64,000 bases of DNA from Shewanella subflava. GTDB taxonomy: Bacteria; Pseudomonadota; Gammaproteobacteria; Enterobacterales; Shewanellaceae. Made by a program: the position numbers and the translations under genes. Each line of letters starts with the position of its first letter. The first letter of the stretch is position 1. The notes beneath the pieces are model-generated. The model did no database searches. It was not told the origin of the DNA and saw only the letters and a list, made by a program, of their open reading frames with translations. This document shows positions 45,979 through 56,744 of the stretch, one piece after another. Location of the stretch: positions 186,001 through 250,000 of the forward strand of contig NZ_JAPDMX010000012.1 of NCBI RefSeq assembly GCF_025971955.1, written 5' to 3'.

Positions 45979-46599
45979 CTACTTAATACTTGAAATATAT
46001 TTAGATAATGCTTCGATATCAGCGTCAGATAATTTCTTCGCCACATCTTGCATCATGCCATTTAAATCGTTGTTACGATTTGTATCACGGAACTTAGTCA
46101 GCTGGATTTTGATATAATTTGCGTGCTGACCAGCTAACGCAGGGAAACCTGCAGCTTCCATACCTTTAGCATCTGGACCATGGCAAGCAATACATGATGT
46201 AATCCCACGTGTCATATCACCGCCTTTGTACAGAGTCTCGCCAGCAGCAGGAACATCGGCTACATCAGCAACAACCAAGGCTTGAGATGAGAAAAATGCA
46301 GCTAAATCAGCAATATCTTGATCGCTTAAGCCGATAGCCATACTACCCATGATAGGGTCCATACGACCTTCTTTACCACCCGTTTGCATAGCAGAGCGGA
46401 ATTCTTTTAATTGCTTCTCTAAGTATGATGGGTGTTGACCTGCTAATTTAGGGTACATATCAATCATACTGTTGCCGTCAACACCGTGACAGGCAGAACA
46501 TACGAGTGCTTTAGTTTTGCCTGCTTCAGCATTACCTTCAGCCATAGCAGGTGATGACATAGCGGCTACTACAGACAGCGCAAGAGCTAACTTTTTCAT
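45979..46599 (-). CDS. Cytochrome c4, dihaem
   Basis: A periplasmic dihaem electron carrier of about 206 residues that feeds terminal oxidases. The signal peptide ends AMA before EGNAEAG. Two homologous halves each have one haem motif: CSACHGVDGN near residue 34 and CIACHGPDAKG near residue 136. Each is followed by a PKLAGQH or PALAGQH block and a Met axial ligand (MGSMAIGL; NGMMQDVA). It sits between the csrB-type RNA and divergent engB, as in other Shewanella. Confidence 0.93.
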   Translation of the reverse strand: MKKLALALSVVAAMSSPAMAEGNAEAGKTKALVCSACHGVDGNSMIDMYPKLAGQHPSYLEKQLKEFRSAMQTGGKEGRMDPIMGSMAIGLSDQDIADLAAFFSSQALVVADVADVPAAGETLYKGGDMTRGITSCIACHGPDAKGMEAAGFPALAGQHANYIKIQLTKFRDTNRNNDLNGMMQDVAKKLSDADIEALSKYISSIK

Positions 46600-46852
46600 G
46601 GCGTTCCAACTTCTTGTTAATTTATTGTCCTGAGCTTACTAGGATGACCCGCAAGCGTGGTAAAATAGTTTTCCAAGCGACAATTTGTCCACAAATGAGC
46701 GTTTTTACACAATTTTGGGGCATTTTTAATCACAATGTTAAGCTTTGCTTGGGGTTATAATGTGATCTGGCTGATATTTTACACGAAAACGTGAAAAAGG
46801 CAGCACTTGAAACATAAATATGATGTTACGTAAACATTTTCTGGAGTAAACC

Positions 46853-47515
46853 GTGTCTGAATCTCAAATCGACTTCCGTCAAACTAAGTTTTTAATCAGT
46901 GCACCAGATATTGCACACTTAGATCAATATCTCCCTGGCGATGTCGGTGTTGAGATAGCATTTGCGGGTCGCTCTAATGCGGGTAAATCCAGTGCATTAA
47001 ACGCATTAACCGAACAAAAAAGTTTAGCCAGAACCAGTAAAACCCCAGGACGCACCCAGCTAATCAATGTGTTTTCATTAGATGCAGACCGTCGACTCGT
47101 TGATTTACCGGGTTATGGTTTCGCAAAAGTGCCATTGGCGTTAAAAAACAAATGGCAACAGGCACTTGGAGAGTATTTGCAAAAACGTGCTTGTTTGAGT
47201 GGCGTTGTGGTATTGATGGACATTCGCCATCCGCTTAAAGATTTAGATATGCAAATGATTGAATGGGCAGTGTTGAGTGAAATACCGGTATTAGCTTTAT
47301 TGACAAAATCTGACAAGCTTGCACAAAACGTGAAGATGAAAACCGTCAACGCCGTACGTAAAGATTTGGCTAAATTCGGCGATTGGGTTCAAGTTGAGCC
47401 ATTTTCGTCAACCAAAGGAACAGGTAAACCAAAAGTGCTGAGTATTTTAAATAAGTGGTGCCATCCACAATGGTTACTTGAACAACAAGCTCAAGCTCAA
47501 GATGAACAAGCGTAA
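46853..47515 (+). CDS. engB: Ribosome-biogenesis GTPase EngB (YihA/YsxC)
   Basis: A GTPase needed for large-subunit assembly and normal cell division. The G-domain motifs are intact: GRSNAGKSS (G1), TPGRT (G2), [10 protein letters not shown] (G3), LTKSDK (G4) and SSTKGTG (G5). The start is GTG at 46853 with CTGGAG upstream. It is convergent with polA and Spot 42, the same neighbourhood as in Escherichia coli, and is followed by its own terminator. Confidence 0.95.
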   Translation: MSESQIDFRQTKFLISAPDIAHLDQYLPGDVGVEIAFAGRSNAGKSSALNALTEQKSLARTSKTPGRTQLINVFSLDADRRLVDLPGYGFAKVPLALKNKWQQALGEYLQKRACLSGVVVLMDIRHPLKDLDMQMIEWAVLSEIPVLALLTKSDKLAQNVKMKTVNAVRKDLAKFGDWVQVEPFSSTKGTGKPKVLSILNKWCHPQWLLEQQAQAQDEQA

Positions 47516-47554
47516 TCTTTAGCTTGTATTGATACTGAATGTCACCAAAATTTT

Positions 47555-47587
47555 AAGCGTAATATCATAAAATATTACGCTTTTTTA
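47555..47587 (+). terminator. Rho-independent terminator of engB
   Basis: The stem AAGCGTAATAT / ATATTACGCTT with loop CATAAA is followed by TTTTTT. Confidence 0.85.
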
Positions 47588-47885
47588 TTGCTTATTTTTT
47601 GTGTTGTTCCGCTGAATATTAAGTTGGTTTACTCTACACTGACGCCATCTTGCAGCCTATGTATTTGCTGATAGTATGCCAATCGCACTCTATAACGGCT
47701 CATTCTAGCTGGTAAAAACACTCGACAATGACTTTAAATATTTAACCTTCACCCATTGACTATAAACGTTTATTAAACAGCAAGTTATATTACCAACTGT
47801 GTTTCACTCATGTACAATCGATCAGCGATTGACGTGCTAATGCGCCCTACTTGCAAAGCTAAGGCAAGTTTGCGACAAAATGAGC

Positions 47886-47999
47886 AAAAAAAAACCGATA
47901 ACCATTAGATTATCGGTATAAAAATTCTTTAGCTCTTTTGGGGAGAAGCTAAATTCAACAAGACTCAAGCGTCATCAACTCAATTTAATGACTCTCAAT
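47886..47999 (-). ncRNA. Candidate small RNA downstream of Spot 42
   Basis: A strong minus-strand terminator (ACCGATAA / TTATCGGT, then nine U; 47886-47917) has no gene ending at it, because engB reads the other way and stops 370 bp off. Just upstream on the same strand is a hairpin with 7-bp arms TTTAGCT / AGCTAAA and a C-rich loop TCTCCCCAAAAG (47928-47953). Further back, a TATGAT -10 box (48006-48011) sits 16 nt after a TTAATT -35-like box (48028-48033). Together they predict an about 114-nt RNA. The C-rich loop resembles seeds that pair with ribosome sites. Spot 42 ends at its own terminator before this promoter. Confidence 0.6.
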
Positions 48000-48103
48000 G
48001 CAGACATCATAGCGCGATATGACACTTAATTAAAGTATTTACTCTAAATATTTTTAACCCTGCTTAAATGACGTGTTTTTTGGCTCGTTGGTTGAAAAAA
48101 TCC

Positions 48104-48212
48104 AAAAAAAAGCCTCAGCAATTAATATTGCTGAGGCGCCGAATTTGGCTAGTCACTATCGCTAGTGAAATAAAGGTTTGAAAGATTGAACATCTTAACC
48201 TCTGTACCCTAC
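48104..48212 (-). ncRNA. spf: Spot 42 regulatory RNA
   Basis: A 109-nt Hfq-type sRNA that represses catabolic genes when glucose is present. The minus-strand sequence begins GTAGGGTACAGAGGTTAAGA and continues TGTTCAATCTTTCAAACCTT, nearly identical to the E. coli Spot 42 5' region. It ends with the terminator GCCTCAGCAAT-ATTA-ATTGCTGAGGC (in parts) followed by eight U. The -10 box is TATTAT at about 48219-48224. The gene lies just downstream of polA, as in enterobacteria and vibrios. Confidence 0.95.
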
Positions 48213-48813
48213 GACAAGAATAATACCTCATTAGCCTTAAATTGAAAAACTGTTTTTCGTAAAAAACGACAATTATGTGATAATGAGCACAAGTTCATTG
48301 TCTTTTTTGCGATGTTGACTAGGATCGGTCGCTCTTTCGAGGTTATTTTTTGCTGTGAATCATTTTTAACTCGAACAAAGTTCAACCAGCAAAGATCAAT
48401 AGCCCCGAATGAGTCTTAATGGTGGGGGCCATTATTTAACTTCCTTTCAATTTTTATCTAAACAGGTTTGAGTTCAGGCTAAGTGATGCTGTGCAAATAC
48501 TCCGCTTTCAAAATAACCTCAACTCGAGTTAAGACTTGAATAAACGAGATTTTAAATGCTGATATGCAAAAGCTTACTTTCAAATGTGAAGTTTGTGCTG
48601 ATCACAAGGCAAATTTACGCATTGATACCAAGCCTATTGCAAGTCAGTTAGCCTGCAAAAAGCTGTTTGATATAGCGTCATCGAGCTGAGATTAAATACT
48701 TGCCAATTAACGCTTTAATCTCGAAGGTGAATTTCTTGGTCGCTTAATATTTGCCATAGTTAAGCCTTTATAAGATTAACCATGGCAAGACTTTATATTA
48801 AAGGATTAAATGT
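48213..48813. other. Intergenic region between Spot 42 and polA
   Basis: About 600 bp holding the Spot 42 promoter and CRP-like site at its left end. The remainder (48300-48813) is AT-rich; I see no ORF with a ribosome site, no strong hairpin and no polA terminator. Some other unrecognised element could be present. Confidence 0.5.
48276..48291. promoter_or_regulatory. CRP-binding site upstream of Spot 42
   Basis: TGTGATAATGAGCACA matches the CRP consensus TGTGA-N6-TCACA at 9 of 10 core positions. It is centred about 72 bp before the Spot 42 start. In E. coli, CRP-cAMP represses spf from an upstream site, so the same control is likely here. Confidence 0.7.
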
Positions 48814-51579
48814 CTAATGCGCTTGATCCCAATTATCACCAATACCCGCTTCGGCCAGTAATGGCACATCTATTGTTGCGGCCTCCGCCATGAGCTGACA
48901 AATTTTCAACTTCATTGCGTCAGCTTTATCAGCATCAACCTCAAACACCAATTCATCGTGCACTTGCATGATCATGGTGATCTCACCTTGCGTCTCTTGT
49001 TTAATCCACTGTGCGACAGCAATCATGGCTTTTTTAATGATATCAGCGGCCGTACCTTGCATTGGTGCGTTAATCGCCGCTCGCTCAGCAGCTTGACGAC
49101 GCATTGCATTACGATCTTTTATTTCGGGTAAATACAAACGGCGTCCATATAGCGTTGAAACATAGCCTTGTTCAGCTGCATCTGCGCGGGTGTCTTCCAT
49201 ATACTTTAATACCCCAGGATAGCGAGCAAAGTAAGTGTCGATATAAGTTTGGGCTTCATTACGTGGAATGTCTAACTGCTTAGCTAAACCAAACGCTGAC
49301 ATGCCATAAATTAAACCAAAATTAACCGCTTTCGCGCGTCGACGTTGTTCATTGGTCACTTCTTCAAAATGAACACCAAATACTTCGGCCGCCGTTGCTC
49401 TGTGAATATCCTTTCCTTGCGCAAAAGCGGTTAATAATCCTTTATCCTGTGAAAGATGTGCCATGATGCGTAATTCAATTTGTGAATAATCGGCTGCAAG
49501 TATTTTTCGCCCTTCTGGGGCAATAAAGGCCTGACGAATACGGCGTCCTTCTTCAGTGCGGATTGGAATATTTTGTAAGTTTGGATCACTTGAAGATAAA
49601 CGCCCCGTTGCTGCATTGGCTTGATGGTAGCTAGTATGAACACGTCCGGTTGTTGAATTCACCATCAATGGCAGCTTGTCGGTATAGGTGCTTTTGAGTT
49701 TAGCCAAACTACGGTGCTGGAGGATAATTTTAGGTAATGGGTAATCTAGCGCCAATTCAACTAAGACATCCTCAGCCGTAGAAGGCGCCCCTTTTGGAGT
49801 TTTCTTTTTAACGGGATACTTTAATTTCTCGAAAAATATTGTTTGTAATTGCTTTGGCGATGCAAGATTGAATTTTTCGTCAGCAATCATATAAGCTTCT
49901 TGTTCAAGCTTATCGAGCTTTTGAGCTAACTCATCGCTTTGTTGGCTTAGCAACATCGAATCAATATAAACGCCTTGACGCTCGATATCAGATAACACTT
50001 GAATTAGTGGCAATTCTAGCTCGTTAAAAACACTGGCTAGTTGTGTTTCTTTTTCTACTCTAGGCCATAAATGTTGATGCAATCTTAGGGTGATATCGGC
50101 ATCTTCAGCGGCATATGGCGCAGCAATTTCTACAGGTATTTGGTTAAAGGTAAGTTGTTTAGCACCTTTGCCGGCAATGTCTTCAAAACTGATATTCTTG
50201 TGCCCTAAATATTTAAGCGCTAAGCCGTCCATATCATGGCGCGATGCTACCGAGTTAAACACATAGGATTCAAGCATGGTGTCGTAACGCACCCCTTGAA
50301 GCTTGATGCCAGCATTGGCAAGAATACTGATATCATATTTAAGATTTTGACCTACCTTTTGCGGTTTTGTGCCTTCCAAAATAGGCCGAAGCTTTGCTAA
50401 TGCCTCTGCTTTATCTAGTTGCAGTGGTGCGCCAACGTAATCATGACTTAACGGCAAATAGGCAGCTTTACCGGCTTCAATAGCAAATGAAATCCCAACT
50501 AGCTCCGCATCCATATAATTTAAACTGGTGGTTTCAGTGTCTACCGAGATCAATTCTGCTTCAGATAATGCACGAATCCATTGGTCAAGTTGCTCATGGG
50601 TTAAAATGGTTTGATAGTCTATTTCTATCACTTCATTTTTTACGGGTTCTTCATCGGTTTCAATAATGTTTGAAGTTGAAGTGCTCACTTGTGATTTGTT
50701 ATCTAAAATTTCAGCTAACCAACGCTTGAATTCCATTTCACCATAACAGCTAATTAATTCATCACGATTTTGCGGTTTGATATCAAGTTGATGCCAATCC
50801 TGCTCAAGCTCAACATCGGTTTTGATTGTGGCAAGCTCATAAGATAGCTTTAACATATCGGCATTTTCGATGATCTTGGCTGGCATGGTTTTTGAGCCCC
50901 TAAAGCCAACGTCGACAACAGAGTGAGGATCGGCAAGTAATTTCTCAACGCTGCCTACGCCAGTTAGCATCGCCAATGCGGTTTTTTCACCCACTCCAGG
51001 TAAACCTGGGATGTTATCGGCTTTGTCGCCCATTAGCGCTAAGAAGTCGATAATTAATTCAGGTCCGACGCCAAATTTAGTTTTTACCTCTTCGGGCCCC
51101 ATGATGGTGTCTGTCATGGTATTAATCAGCGTGACATGCTCATCCACCAACTGGGCCATGTCTTTATCACCGGTACTGATTAATGTTGCTCGGCCTTCTT
51201 TACTCGCTTGACGAGAGAGTGTGCCAATGACATCGTCCGCTTCAACACCTTCAATACTGATCAATGGCAGGCCTAGTGCGCGAATAATACGGTGCAATGG
51301 TTCAATCTGGCTGCGCAAATCGTCAGGCATTGGTGGGCGTTGGGCTTTGTATTCACTGTACATATCATTACGAAATGTTTTGCCCTTGGCATCAAACACC
51401 ACTGCAATGTGGGTGGGTTCATATCGAGTAAGCAAACTGCGCAGCATATTTACTACGCCATAAACAGCTCCTGTCGCTTCACCCTTTGAGTTGGTCAAAT
51501 GGGGAGGCGCATAGTAAGCGCGATAAAGATAGGATGATCCATCGACCAAAATAAGCGGATTATGAGCAACTTTAGGCAT
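48814..51579 (-). CDS. polA: DNA polymerase I PolA
   Basis: A 921-residue repair and Okazaki-processing polymerase. Residues 1-290 form the 5'-3' exonuclease with [25 protein letters not shown] and [18 protein letters not shown]. The 3'-5' exonuclease region (about 325-515) has SVDTETTSL with its Asp and Glu ligands present, so proofreading is probably active. The polymerase domain has ADYSQIELR (motif A), [14 protein letters not shown] (motif B) and VHDELVFE (motif C). It is followed on the same strand by Spot 42 and upstream faces elbB. Confidence 0.97.
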   Translation of the reverse strand: MPKVAHNPLILVDGSSYLYRAYYAPPHLTNSKGEATGAVYGVVNMLRSLLTRYEPTHIAVVFDAKGKTFRNDMYSEYKAQRPPMPDDLRSQIEPLHRIIRALGLPLISIEGVEADDVIGTLSRQASKEGRATLISTGDKDMAQLVDEHVTLINTMTDTIMGPEEVKTKFGVGPELIIDFLALMGDKADNIPGLPGVGEKTALAMLTGVGSVEKLLADPHSVVDVGFRGSKTMPAKIIENADMLKLSYELATIKTDVELEQDWHQLDIKPQNRDELISCYGEMEFKRWLAEILDNKSQVSTSTSNIIETDEEPVKNEVIEIDYQTILTHEQLDQWIRALSEAELISVDTETTSLNYMDAELVGISFAIEAGKAAYLPLSHDYVGAPLQLDKAEALAKLRPILEGTKPQKVGQNLKYDISILANAGIKLQGVRYDTMLESYVFNSVASRHDMDGLALKYLGHKNISFEDIAGKGAKQLTFNQIPVEIAAPYAAEDADITLRLHQHLWPRVEKETQLASVFNELELPLIQVLSDIERQGVYIDSMLLSQQSDELAQKLDKLEQEAYMIADEKFNLASPKQLQTIFFEKLKYPVKKKTPKGAPSTAEDVLVELALDYPLPKIILQHRSLAKLKSTYTDKLPLMVNSTTGRVHTSYHQANAATGRLSSSDPNLQNIPIRTEEGRRIRQAFIAPEGRKILAADYSQIELRIMAHLSQDKGLLTAFAQGKDIHRATAAEVFGVHFEEVTNEQRRRAKAVNFGLIYGMSAFGLAKQLDIPRNEAQTYIDTYFARYPGVLKYMEDTRADAAEQGYVSTLYGRRLYLPEIKDRNAMRRQAAERAAINAPMQGTAADIIKKAMIAVAQWIKQETQGEITMIMQVHDELVFEVDADKADAMKLKICQLMAEAATIDVPLLAEAGIGDNWDQAH

Positions 51580-52102
51580 AATATGAGTTCGTTTCTGCTG
51601 GGTTGAAAAGAATATACAGGATGTGAATATAGCATGAAATGGAGCGAGAATGTTTGAAGGTTATGAGTAACTTATCGCAAGCTAAGCTGCATTAAAAAAT
51701 GGCCACGACAAATAGTCACAGCCTGTGGATAAGTCTGTGAGTCATTTTATTCAAATAACAGGATAGTTTTAAATACCACTAGAACTGAAAAACTTAACTT
51801 GTTGATTTTTAATTTTTATTTTAATTTTTGTGAGCAAGATATAAGTTTGGTAAATTACTCATATTATGTGGACTTTTTTATTTAACTGAGTTAACCCGTT
51901 TACCAGCTAACCGTGCAGTCAAGATATTTTTGAAGTTTTTATCGCTATCAGATACATTCATTTAGTAGGGTAAATAATCTGAAAACTTGGCGATGTAATT
52001 TTTTCAATGAGCTAAGTTAGCACGTTTTTTAATCAGATCAAGTGTTTTGTTGAGTATTTGTTATAAAACACGCCAATCAATTTTAAAGGGAACAAACTGA
52101 CT
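51580..52102. other. Intergenic region between divergent polA and elbB
   Basis: A 520-bp AT-rich region with no credible ORF, hairpin or repeat that I can name. It must contain the promoters of polA and elbB. AAAGGGA lies before elbB. Confidence 0.5.
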
Positions 52103-52756
52103 ATGAAAAGCGTCGCTGTATTACTGAGTGGTTGCGGGGTATTTGATGGCACTGAAGTGCACGAAGCCGTTTTAACCTTACTGGCTTTAGCACGTGCTGG
52201 AGTTAAATATCAGTGCTTCGCCCCTGACATTGAACAAATGCATGTGGTGAATCATTTGACCGGTGAAGTGGCCAACGATGAAAAACGCAATGTATTGGTC
52301 GAGTCCGCTAGAATTGCCCGTGGTGAAGTGTTAAATGCCACCAGCTTAGACATCACCCAGTTTGATGCCTTAATTGTACCGGGCGGCTTTGGTGCTGCGA
52401 AGAATTTATCGAACTTTGCTACGAATGGCAGTGACTGCCGTATTTCGCCGATAGTGGAAACCTTTTTAAGGGAATTTGCGCTAGCAAACAAACCTGTTGG
52501 CTATATGTGTATTGCGCCAATGATGCTGCCGATTATTTATCCCAATGCTAAAGGCACTATAGGTACCGACAGCGAAACGGGCCATATTTTCAATGAAATG
52601 GGTGGTAAGCACCTCAATGCCAGCGTAGTGGATATTGTGGTTGATGAGGCCAATAAAGTGGTCACCACTCCAGCTTATATGTTGGCAAATAGTATTGCCG
52701 AGGCAAATGAAGGCATTGAAAAGCTGGTTAATAAAGTGATAGAGATGATTGATTAA
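52103..52756 (+). CDS. elbB: ElbB-type glyoxalase (DJ-1/PfpI superfamily)
   Basis: A 217-residue DJ-1/PfpI-like protein. The N-terminus KSVAVLLSGCGVFDGTEVHEAV and the segment FDALIVPGGFGAAKNLSNFA are diagnostic of ElbB, as is PVGYMCIAPMMLP, which carries the putative catalytic Cys in the nucleophile elbow. E. coli ElbB has weak glyoxalase activity and was linked to isoprenoid synthesis; its true role is unclear. It is monocistronic, with a terminator after it. Confidence 0.93.
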   Translation: MKSVAVLLSGCGVFDGTEVHEAVLTLLALARAGVKYQCFAPDIEQMHVVNHLTGEVANDEKRNVLVESARIARGEVLNATSLDITQFDALIVPGGFGAAKNLSNFATNGSDCRISPIVETFLREFALANKPVGYMCIAPMMLPIIYPNAKGTIGTDSETGHIFNEMGGKHLNASVVDIVVDEANKVVTTPAYMLANSIAEANEGIEKLVNKVIEMID

Positions 52757-52792
52757 CCAAAACTCGCCAATTTAATTAAACCAAAACTGAAA

Positions 52793-52816
52793 AAATCACC
52801 GAGAGGTGGTTTTTTC
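52793..52816 (+). terminator. Rho-independent terminator of elbB
   Basis: The stem AAATCACC / GGTGGTTT with a GAGA tetraloop is followed by T residues. The A run on the left may let it also serve glpG on the other strand. Confidence 0.8.
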
Positions 52817-52829
52817 ACAAAAGCGTATT

Positions 52830-53672
52830 TTAGGTTTCAGAGGGTTTACGGCTATCAAATAAAGCTTGAGCTAAACCTACCAATAAACCACCCACATGCG
52901 CGCCGTTGGCAATGGGCATACCGAGCAAATCAGTAAACCCAAGGACTAACCACACCATCATAAAGCCCATATAAGAAGGTGTTAACCCAATACCACAATT
53001 GGGCCTGCGTACCCCCATTAGCCAAGTGTAACCCACAACAGCATAAACCACGCCAGATAGGCCACCAAAATTAGGGCCAGTCATAAAAAATTGTAGGATA
53101 TTGGGCAATGTGCCAGCCATCAAGAGTAAAAACAGTAAAGGACGCGAGCCCAAACGGGTTTCAATTTTTCCGCCTAAGTACCACCACCAGAGCAAATTAA
53201 AAATTATATGCATTGCAGAAAAGTGCATTAATGAAGGCGTAAATACTCGCCAAATGTCAGTAACATGACTATTGGGTACTGCGCCAGCAAAAGATAACGC
53301 ACTAAAAAGGGTATTACCCATGCCTAAATTCATTAAGGCATACACAATGACACAGAGAAAAAAGGTGACTAAGGTTAATGACCCTGCACCGGTAATAAAT
53401 TGCTGAACAAGCCCTAAAATGCCTGAGCCATAATCAAATTTTGTCTGGGTATTACCATTATCCCACGAGGCTTGAAGATACTTTTCATCGTAAGGGTGCT
53501 GCACAAATTGCGCAAACTCATTACGGGCTTTGGCTTCATACTGCGGCTCAACTAACATAATGACCACGCCATGGGGATGAGGCTCAATATGACTTTCAAT
53601 ACCTAATCCTATTAGGTAATCAACAAAAGCCTGTGCTGCGCGGGCATTAGGTAATAGGCCAATTTCTATCAT
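52830..53672 (-). CDS. glpG: Rhomboid intramembrane serine protease GlpG
   Basis: Cleaves membrane proteins within the bilayer. The N-terminal cytosolic domain (about 1-85) precedes six membrane helices. The catalytic Ser is in [12 protein letters not shown] and the catalytic His is in [11 protein letters not shown], with the [13 protein letters not shown] segment carrying the conserved His and Asn. The ATG at 53672 overlaps the glpE stop by 4 bp (ATGA) and gives MIEIGLLPN; the longer frame from 53690 would overlap glpE by 22 bp. glpEG form one operon. Confidence 0.93.
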   Translation of the reverse strand: MIEIGLLPNARAAQAFVDYLIGLGIESHIEPHPHGVVIMLVEPQYEAKARNEFAQFVQHPYDEKYLQASWDNGNTQTKFDYGSGILGLVQQFITGAGSLTLVTFFLCVIVYALMNLGMGNTLFSALSFAGAVPNSHVTDIWRVFTPSLMHFSAMHIIFNLLWWWYLGGKIETRLGSRPLLFLLLMAGTLPNILQFFMTGPNFGGLSGVVYAVVGYTWLMGVRRPNCGIGLTPSYMGFMMVWLVLGFTDLLGMPIANGAHVGGLLVGLAQALFDSRKPSET

Positions 53673-53977
53673 GCGTGGGCAAGACTCCATGCTGAGTAAC
53701 CGCCATCTAGACTATAAACATCGTCAAAGCCTTGTTCGATAAGATAGTTTGCCGCACCTTGGCTACTCACTCCGTGATAGCACACGACAACAAGTGGTTT
53801 ATCCATATCGGCGCCGGCAATAAACTGGGCAATATTTTCATTGGTTAAATTGATTGCCCCCTCAATGTGAGCAGTGCTGAACGAGGCACCATCACGGATA
53901 TCGACAATCTGTACGTCATTTGAATCTGTGGTCATATGGATAAGTTCGTTAACGGATAAATGCTTAAAAGTTGACAT
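53669..53977 (-). CDS. glpE: Thiosulfate sulfurtransferase GlpE
   Basis: A single-domain cytosolic rhodanese of 102 residues that moves sulfane sulfur from thiosulfate. It contains [23 protein letters not shown] and the active-site loop [13 protein letters not shown] with its persulfide Cys. Length and motifs match GlpE closely. It is first in the operon with glpG. The glpR or glpD partners seen in enterobacteria are not here. Confidence 0.93.
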   Translation of the reverse strand: MSTFKHLSVNELIHMTTDSNDVQIVDIRDGASFSTAHIEGAINLTNENIAQFIAGADMDKPLVVVCYHGVSSQGAANYLIEQGFDDVYSLDGGYSAWSLAHA

Positions 53978-54251
53978 GTAGCACCTTAAAAGAAGGAATG
54001 GTAAAAGCGTTAAGCAGATTATGTAATAAGGGGTTGTATTGATACAACCCTTTATTGGTGTGGTTATTGACTCAAATTGACTTAGTACCCATTTAAAATC
54101 GAGTTATCTTATTGGCCTTAGCACATGACATCGAAGTTTTTTTAAACTCATTGATGCCAAAGTAGTGAGTAATGATTAGCGATAGCTCTAACCCTAGTTG
54201 GATCTGGTTTCAAGCATATCAGTATGCGTTTTAATGATTATTTAATTACAA

Positions 54252-55436
54252 CTAAACCGCCATACCTGCCGCTACGCCAGATGACCACGCCCATTGGAAG
54301 TTGAACCCTCCAAGCCAACCGCTGACATCCATGACTTCGCCAATAAAGTATAGGCCTGCGACGTTTTTGGCCTCCATGGTTTTAGATGACAGCTCATTGG
54401 TGTCAACCCCGCCTAAAGTTACCTCTGCGGTGCGATAGCCTTCTGTGCCATTCATCACTAATTGCCAATTATTTAAGGCATTAGCAATAAGTTCACGCTC
54501 GCCATGCCCAAGCTGGTTGAGCGCTTTATCAAGCTGGGGCGTATCAAATAAAGCTTCAACCAAGCGTTTAGGTAACCAATGACTCAGGGTATTGCGTAAA
54601 CTTTGTTTAGGGTGATGTTGTAAAGCAAGCTCAATTTTTTCTAGGGCATTTTCAGTCGGTAATAAGTTAATTGAAATAGCCTCACCGGGTTGCCAATAGT
54701 TAGAAATTTGCAATACAGCAGGCCCCGATAATCCTCGATGAGTGAACAATAAGGCCTCTGTAAACTGAGTACCATCTTTGGCGGTAATCGTACTCGGCAC
54801 CGCGATTCCAGATAGCGACTCAAACTTTTGTTTTTGTTCGCTATGCCATGTAAAAGGCACAAGTCCTGCGTAGGTTGGCAACACCTTAAGACCAAATTGC
54901 TCTGCGACATGGTAACCAAAAGGTGTCGCCCCCAATTTGGGCATAGATAATCCACCGGTTGCGATGACTAACGAATCACAACTTAAATCGCCATTTGAAG
55001 TCGACAATAAAAATTTGCCGCTATACGTTTTATTAATACAGGTTATGTCTGTGCGTAGTTTAATACTGACACCAGCCCATTCACATTCAGTGAGCAGCAT
55101 GGTCACGATTTCTTTAGCTGAGTCATTACAGAATAGCTGCCCATGGTCTCGCTCATGGTATTCAATACCATGTCGTTCAACTAACTCAATAAAGTCAGTT
55201 GAGCGGTATCTTGCTAGGGCTGATTTTACAAAGTGCGGATTGCCGCAGATAAACTGATGCGGTTCAACTTTTTGATTAGTAAAATTACATCGCCCCCCGC
55301 CACTGATCAAAATTTTACGCCCAGCTTGCTTAGCATTATCGAGCACAAGCACATCACGACCACGATATCCTGCCGTTGCCGCACACATTAACCCTGCAGC
55401 ACCCGCGCCGATAATAATTACATCATGATGTTTCAC
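54252..55436 (-). CDS. NAD(P)/FAD-dependent oxidoreductase, HI0933/YhiN family
   Basis: A 394-residue flavoprotein. The N-terminal FAD-binding motif is DVIIIGAGAAGLMCAATAG. The family-specific ISGGGRCNFTN lies near residue 45, and GGLSMPKLGATPFGYHVAEQ and a terminal YFIGEVMDVSGWLGGFNFQWAWSSG follow. The family (HI0933-like, also called aminoacetone-oxidase-like) has no firm biochemical role. It is monocistronic. A MITE copy lies directly upstream. Confidence 0.9.
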   Translation of the reverse strand: MKHHDVIIIGAGAAGLMCAATAGYRGRDVLVLDNAKQAGRKILISGGGRCNFTNQKVEPHQFICGNPHFVKSALARYRSTDFIELVERHGIEYHERDHGQLFCNDSAKEIVTMLLTECEWAGVSIKLRTDITCINKTYSGKFLLSTSNGDLSCDSLVIATGGLSMPKLGATPFGYHVAEQFGLKVLPTYAGLVPFTWHSEQKQKFESLSGIAVPSTITAKDGTQFTEALLFTHRGLSGPAVLQISNYWQPGEAISINLLPTENALEKIELALQHHPKQSLRNTLSHWLPKRLVEALFDTPQLDKALNQLGHGERELIANALNNWQLVMNGTEGYRTAEVTLGGVDTNELSSKTMEAKNVAGLYFIGEVMDVSGWLGGFNFQWAWSSGVAAGMAV

Positions 55437-55459
55437 TTAATTGCCTCACATAAGCTGAT

Positions 55460-55620
55460 ATACCAATCGTAATAAATAACTGATCACCCTAGCTTGTTAA
55501 AACACTCGATAACAGTGTTAGATTTTTTGATTGTAGAATAACTATTTATCGAAAAGTCTGCCTTGTTCTCAAGCGTTTTTCCTACGCTATTTTTGATCTC
55601 TTACTTATCGTGATTGGTAT
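55460..55620. mobile_element. MITE family A, full copy 1 (161 bp)
   Basis: The inverted termini are ATACCAATCGTAATAA (left) and, read inverted, ATACCAATCACGATAA (right), which match at 14 of 16 positions. The interior is homologous throughout to the inverted copy at 63593-63754, including AGCTTGT and CCTTGTT blocks. There is no ORF, so the element is non-autonomous. Confidence 0.8.
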
Positions 55621-55663
55621 GAGTTGTTTTGCATTCTGATACTAGTGACAAAAGCTTCAGACA

Positions 55664-55691
55664 CAAAAAAGGATGCTATTTTAGCATCCTT
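55664..55691 (-). terminator. Rho-independent terminator of gpsA
   Basis: On the minus strand the stem AAGGATGCT / AGCATCCTT is followed by six U. Confidence 0.85.
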
Positions 55692-55724
55692 AATATGATT
55701 TTAAGAGCGAGAGTTTCACTTAAG

Positions 55725-56741
55725 CTACTTCTTTATCGTTTCCGATTTTTTGTCTCGGCTTAATAACTCTTTGGCCGCATCAACCGGGGCTTTGCCTTGA
55801 TATAACACCTGATAAATTTGTTCAGTGATAGGCATTTCTACCCCTAAACGCTTTGCCAGAGTGTAAACCTCTTTGGTATTGCGATAACCTTCAACCACTT
55901 GGCCAATCTCAGTCTGTGCGCTGTGCACATCTTTACCTTGGCCTAATGCTAAACCAAAGCGACGATTACGAGATTGATTATCGGTACAGGTCAACACTAA
56001 ATCACCTAAACCAGCCATACCGATAAAGGTTGAAGCATCTGCACCTAGAGCTTCCCCTAAACGCGATAACTCGACTAAACCTCGAGTGATTAACGCGGTG
56101 CGAGCATTGGCACCAAACCCGATCCCATCAGACATACCTGCACCAATAGCGATCACGTTTTTAACCGCACCACCCAGTTGGATACCGGTAAAGTCATCGT
56201 TGGCATATACCCTTAACCGCTTAGGGCTATGGAGTAACTCAACCAGTTCATGGGTAAATTGCGGACAAGTACCCGCTACTGATATCGCGGTAGGTAATCC
56301 TGCAGCCAATTCTTTAGCAAATGTTGGGCCTGATAACACCGCCAGTGGATATTGCTCACCAAGTTGCTCTCTTGCCACATCTTGTAATAAACGCCCTGTT
56401 TCGGGCTCTAGGCCCTTGGTTGCCCATACAATACGTGCATCGCTGCGCAATAACGGTTTAGCTTGCTTAAGTACGTCACCAAAGACATGACTTGGTACCA
56501 CAACCAAAATGTTCTTGCTGGCAGCTAATGCTTTGGCTAAATCTGGCTCAATTTGTAAACAATCAGGAAATTGAATACCTGGCAAATAAGCTTCATTGCT
56601 ACGAGAGTCAGCTAACGCTTGCATACGCTTAGGGTCATGACCCCATAACAAGGTTTTATGACCATTGCTTGCTAAAGAAATAGCAAGGGCGGTGCCATAA
56701 GACCCCGCCCCTAATACCGTTATTTCGGCAGCGTTATTCAT
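55725..56741 (-). CDS. gpsA: Glycerol-3-phosphate dehydrogenase [NAD(P)+] GpsA
   Basis: Makes sn-glycerol-3-phosphate from dihydroxyacetone phosphate for phospholipid synthesis. The Rossmann motif is [18 protein letters not shown]. Other blocks are [39 protein letters not shown], the catalytic-lysine segment [17 protein letters not shown] and [20 protein letters not shown]. It starts a few bases after secB, so the two are co-transcribed; ATG at 56741 is preferred over GTG at 56744. Confidence 0.95.
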   Translation of the reverse strand: MNNAAEITVLGAGSYGTALAISLASNGHKTLLWGHDPKRMQALADSRSNEAYLPGIQFPDCLQIEPDLAKALAASKNILVVVPSHVFGDVLKQAKPLLRSDARIVWATKGLEPETGRLLQDVAREQLGEQYPLAVLSGPTFAKELAAGLPTAISVAGTCPQFTHELVELLHSPKRLRVYANDDFTGIQLGGAVKNVIAIGAGMSDGIGFGANARTALITRGLVELSRLGEALGADASTFIGMAGLGDLVLTCTDNQSRNRRFGLALGQGKDVHSAQTEIGQVVEGYRNTKEVYTLAKRLGVEMPITEQIYQVLYQGKAPVDAAKELLSRDKKSETIKK

Positions 56742-56744
56742 CAC

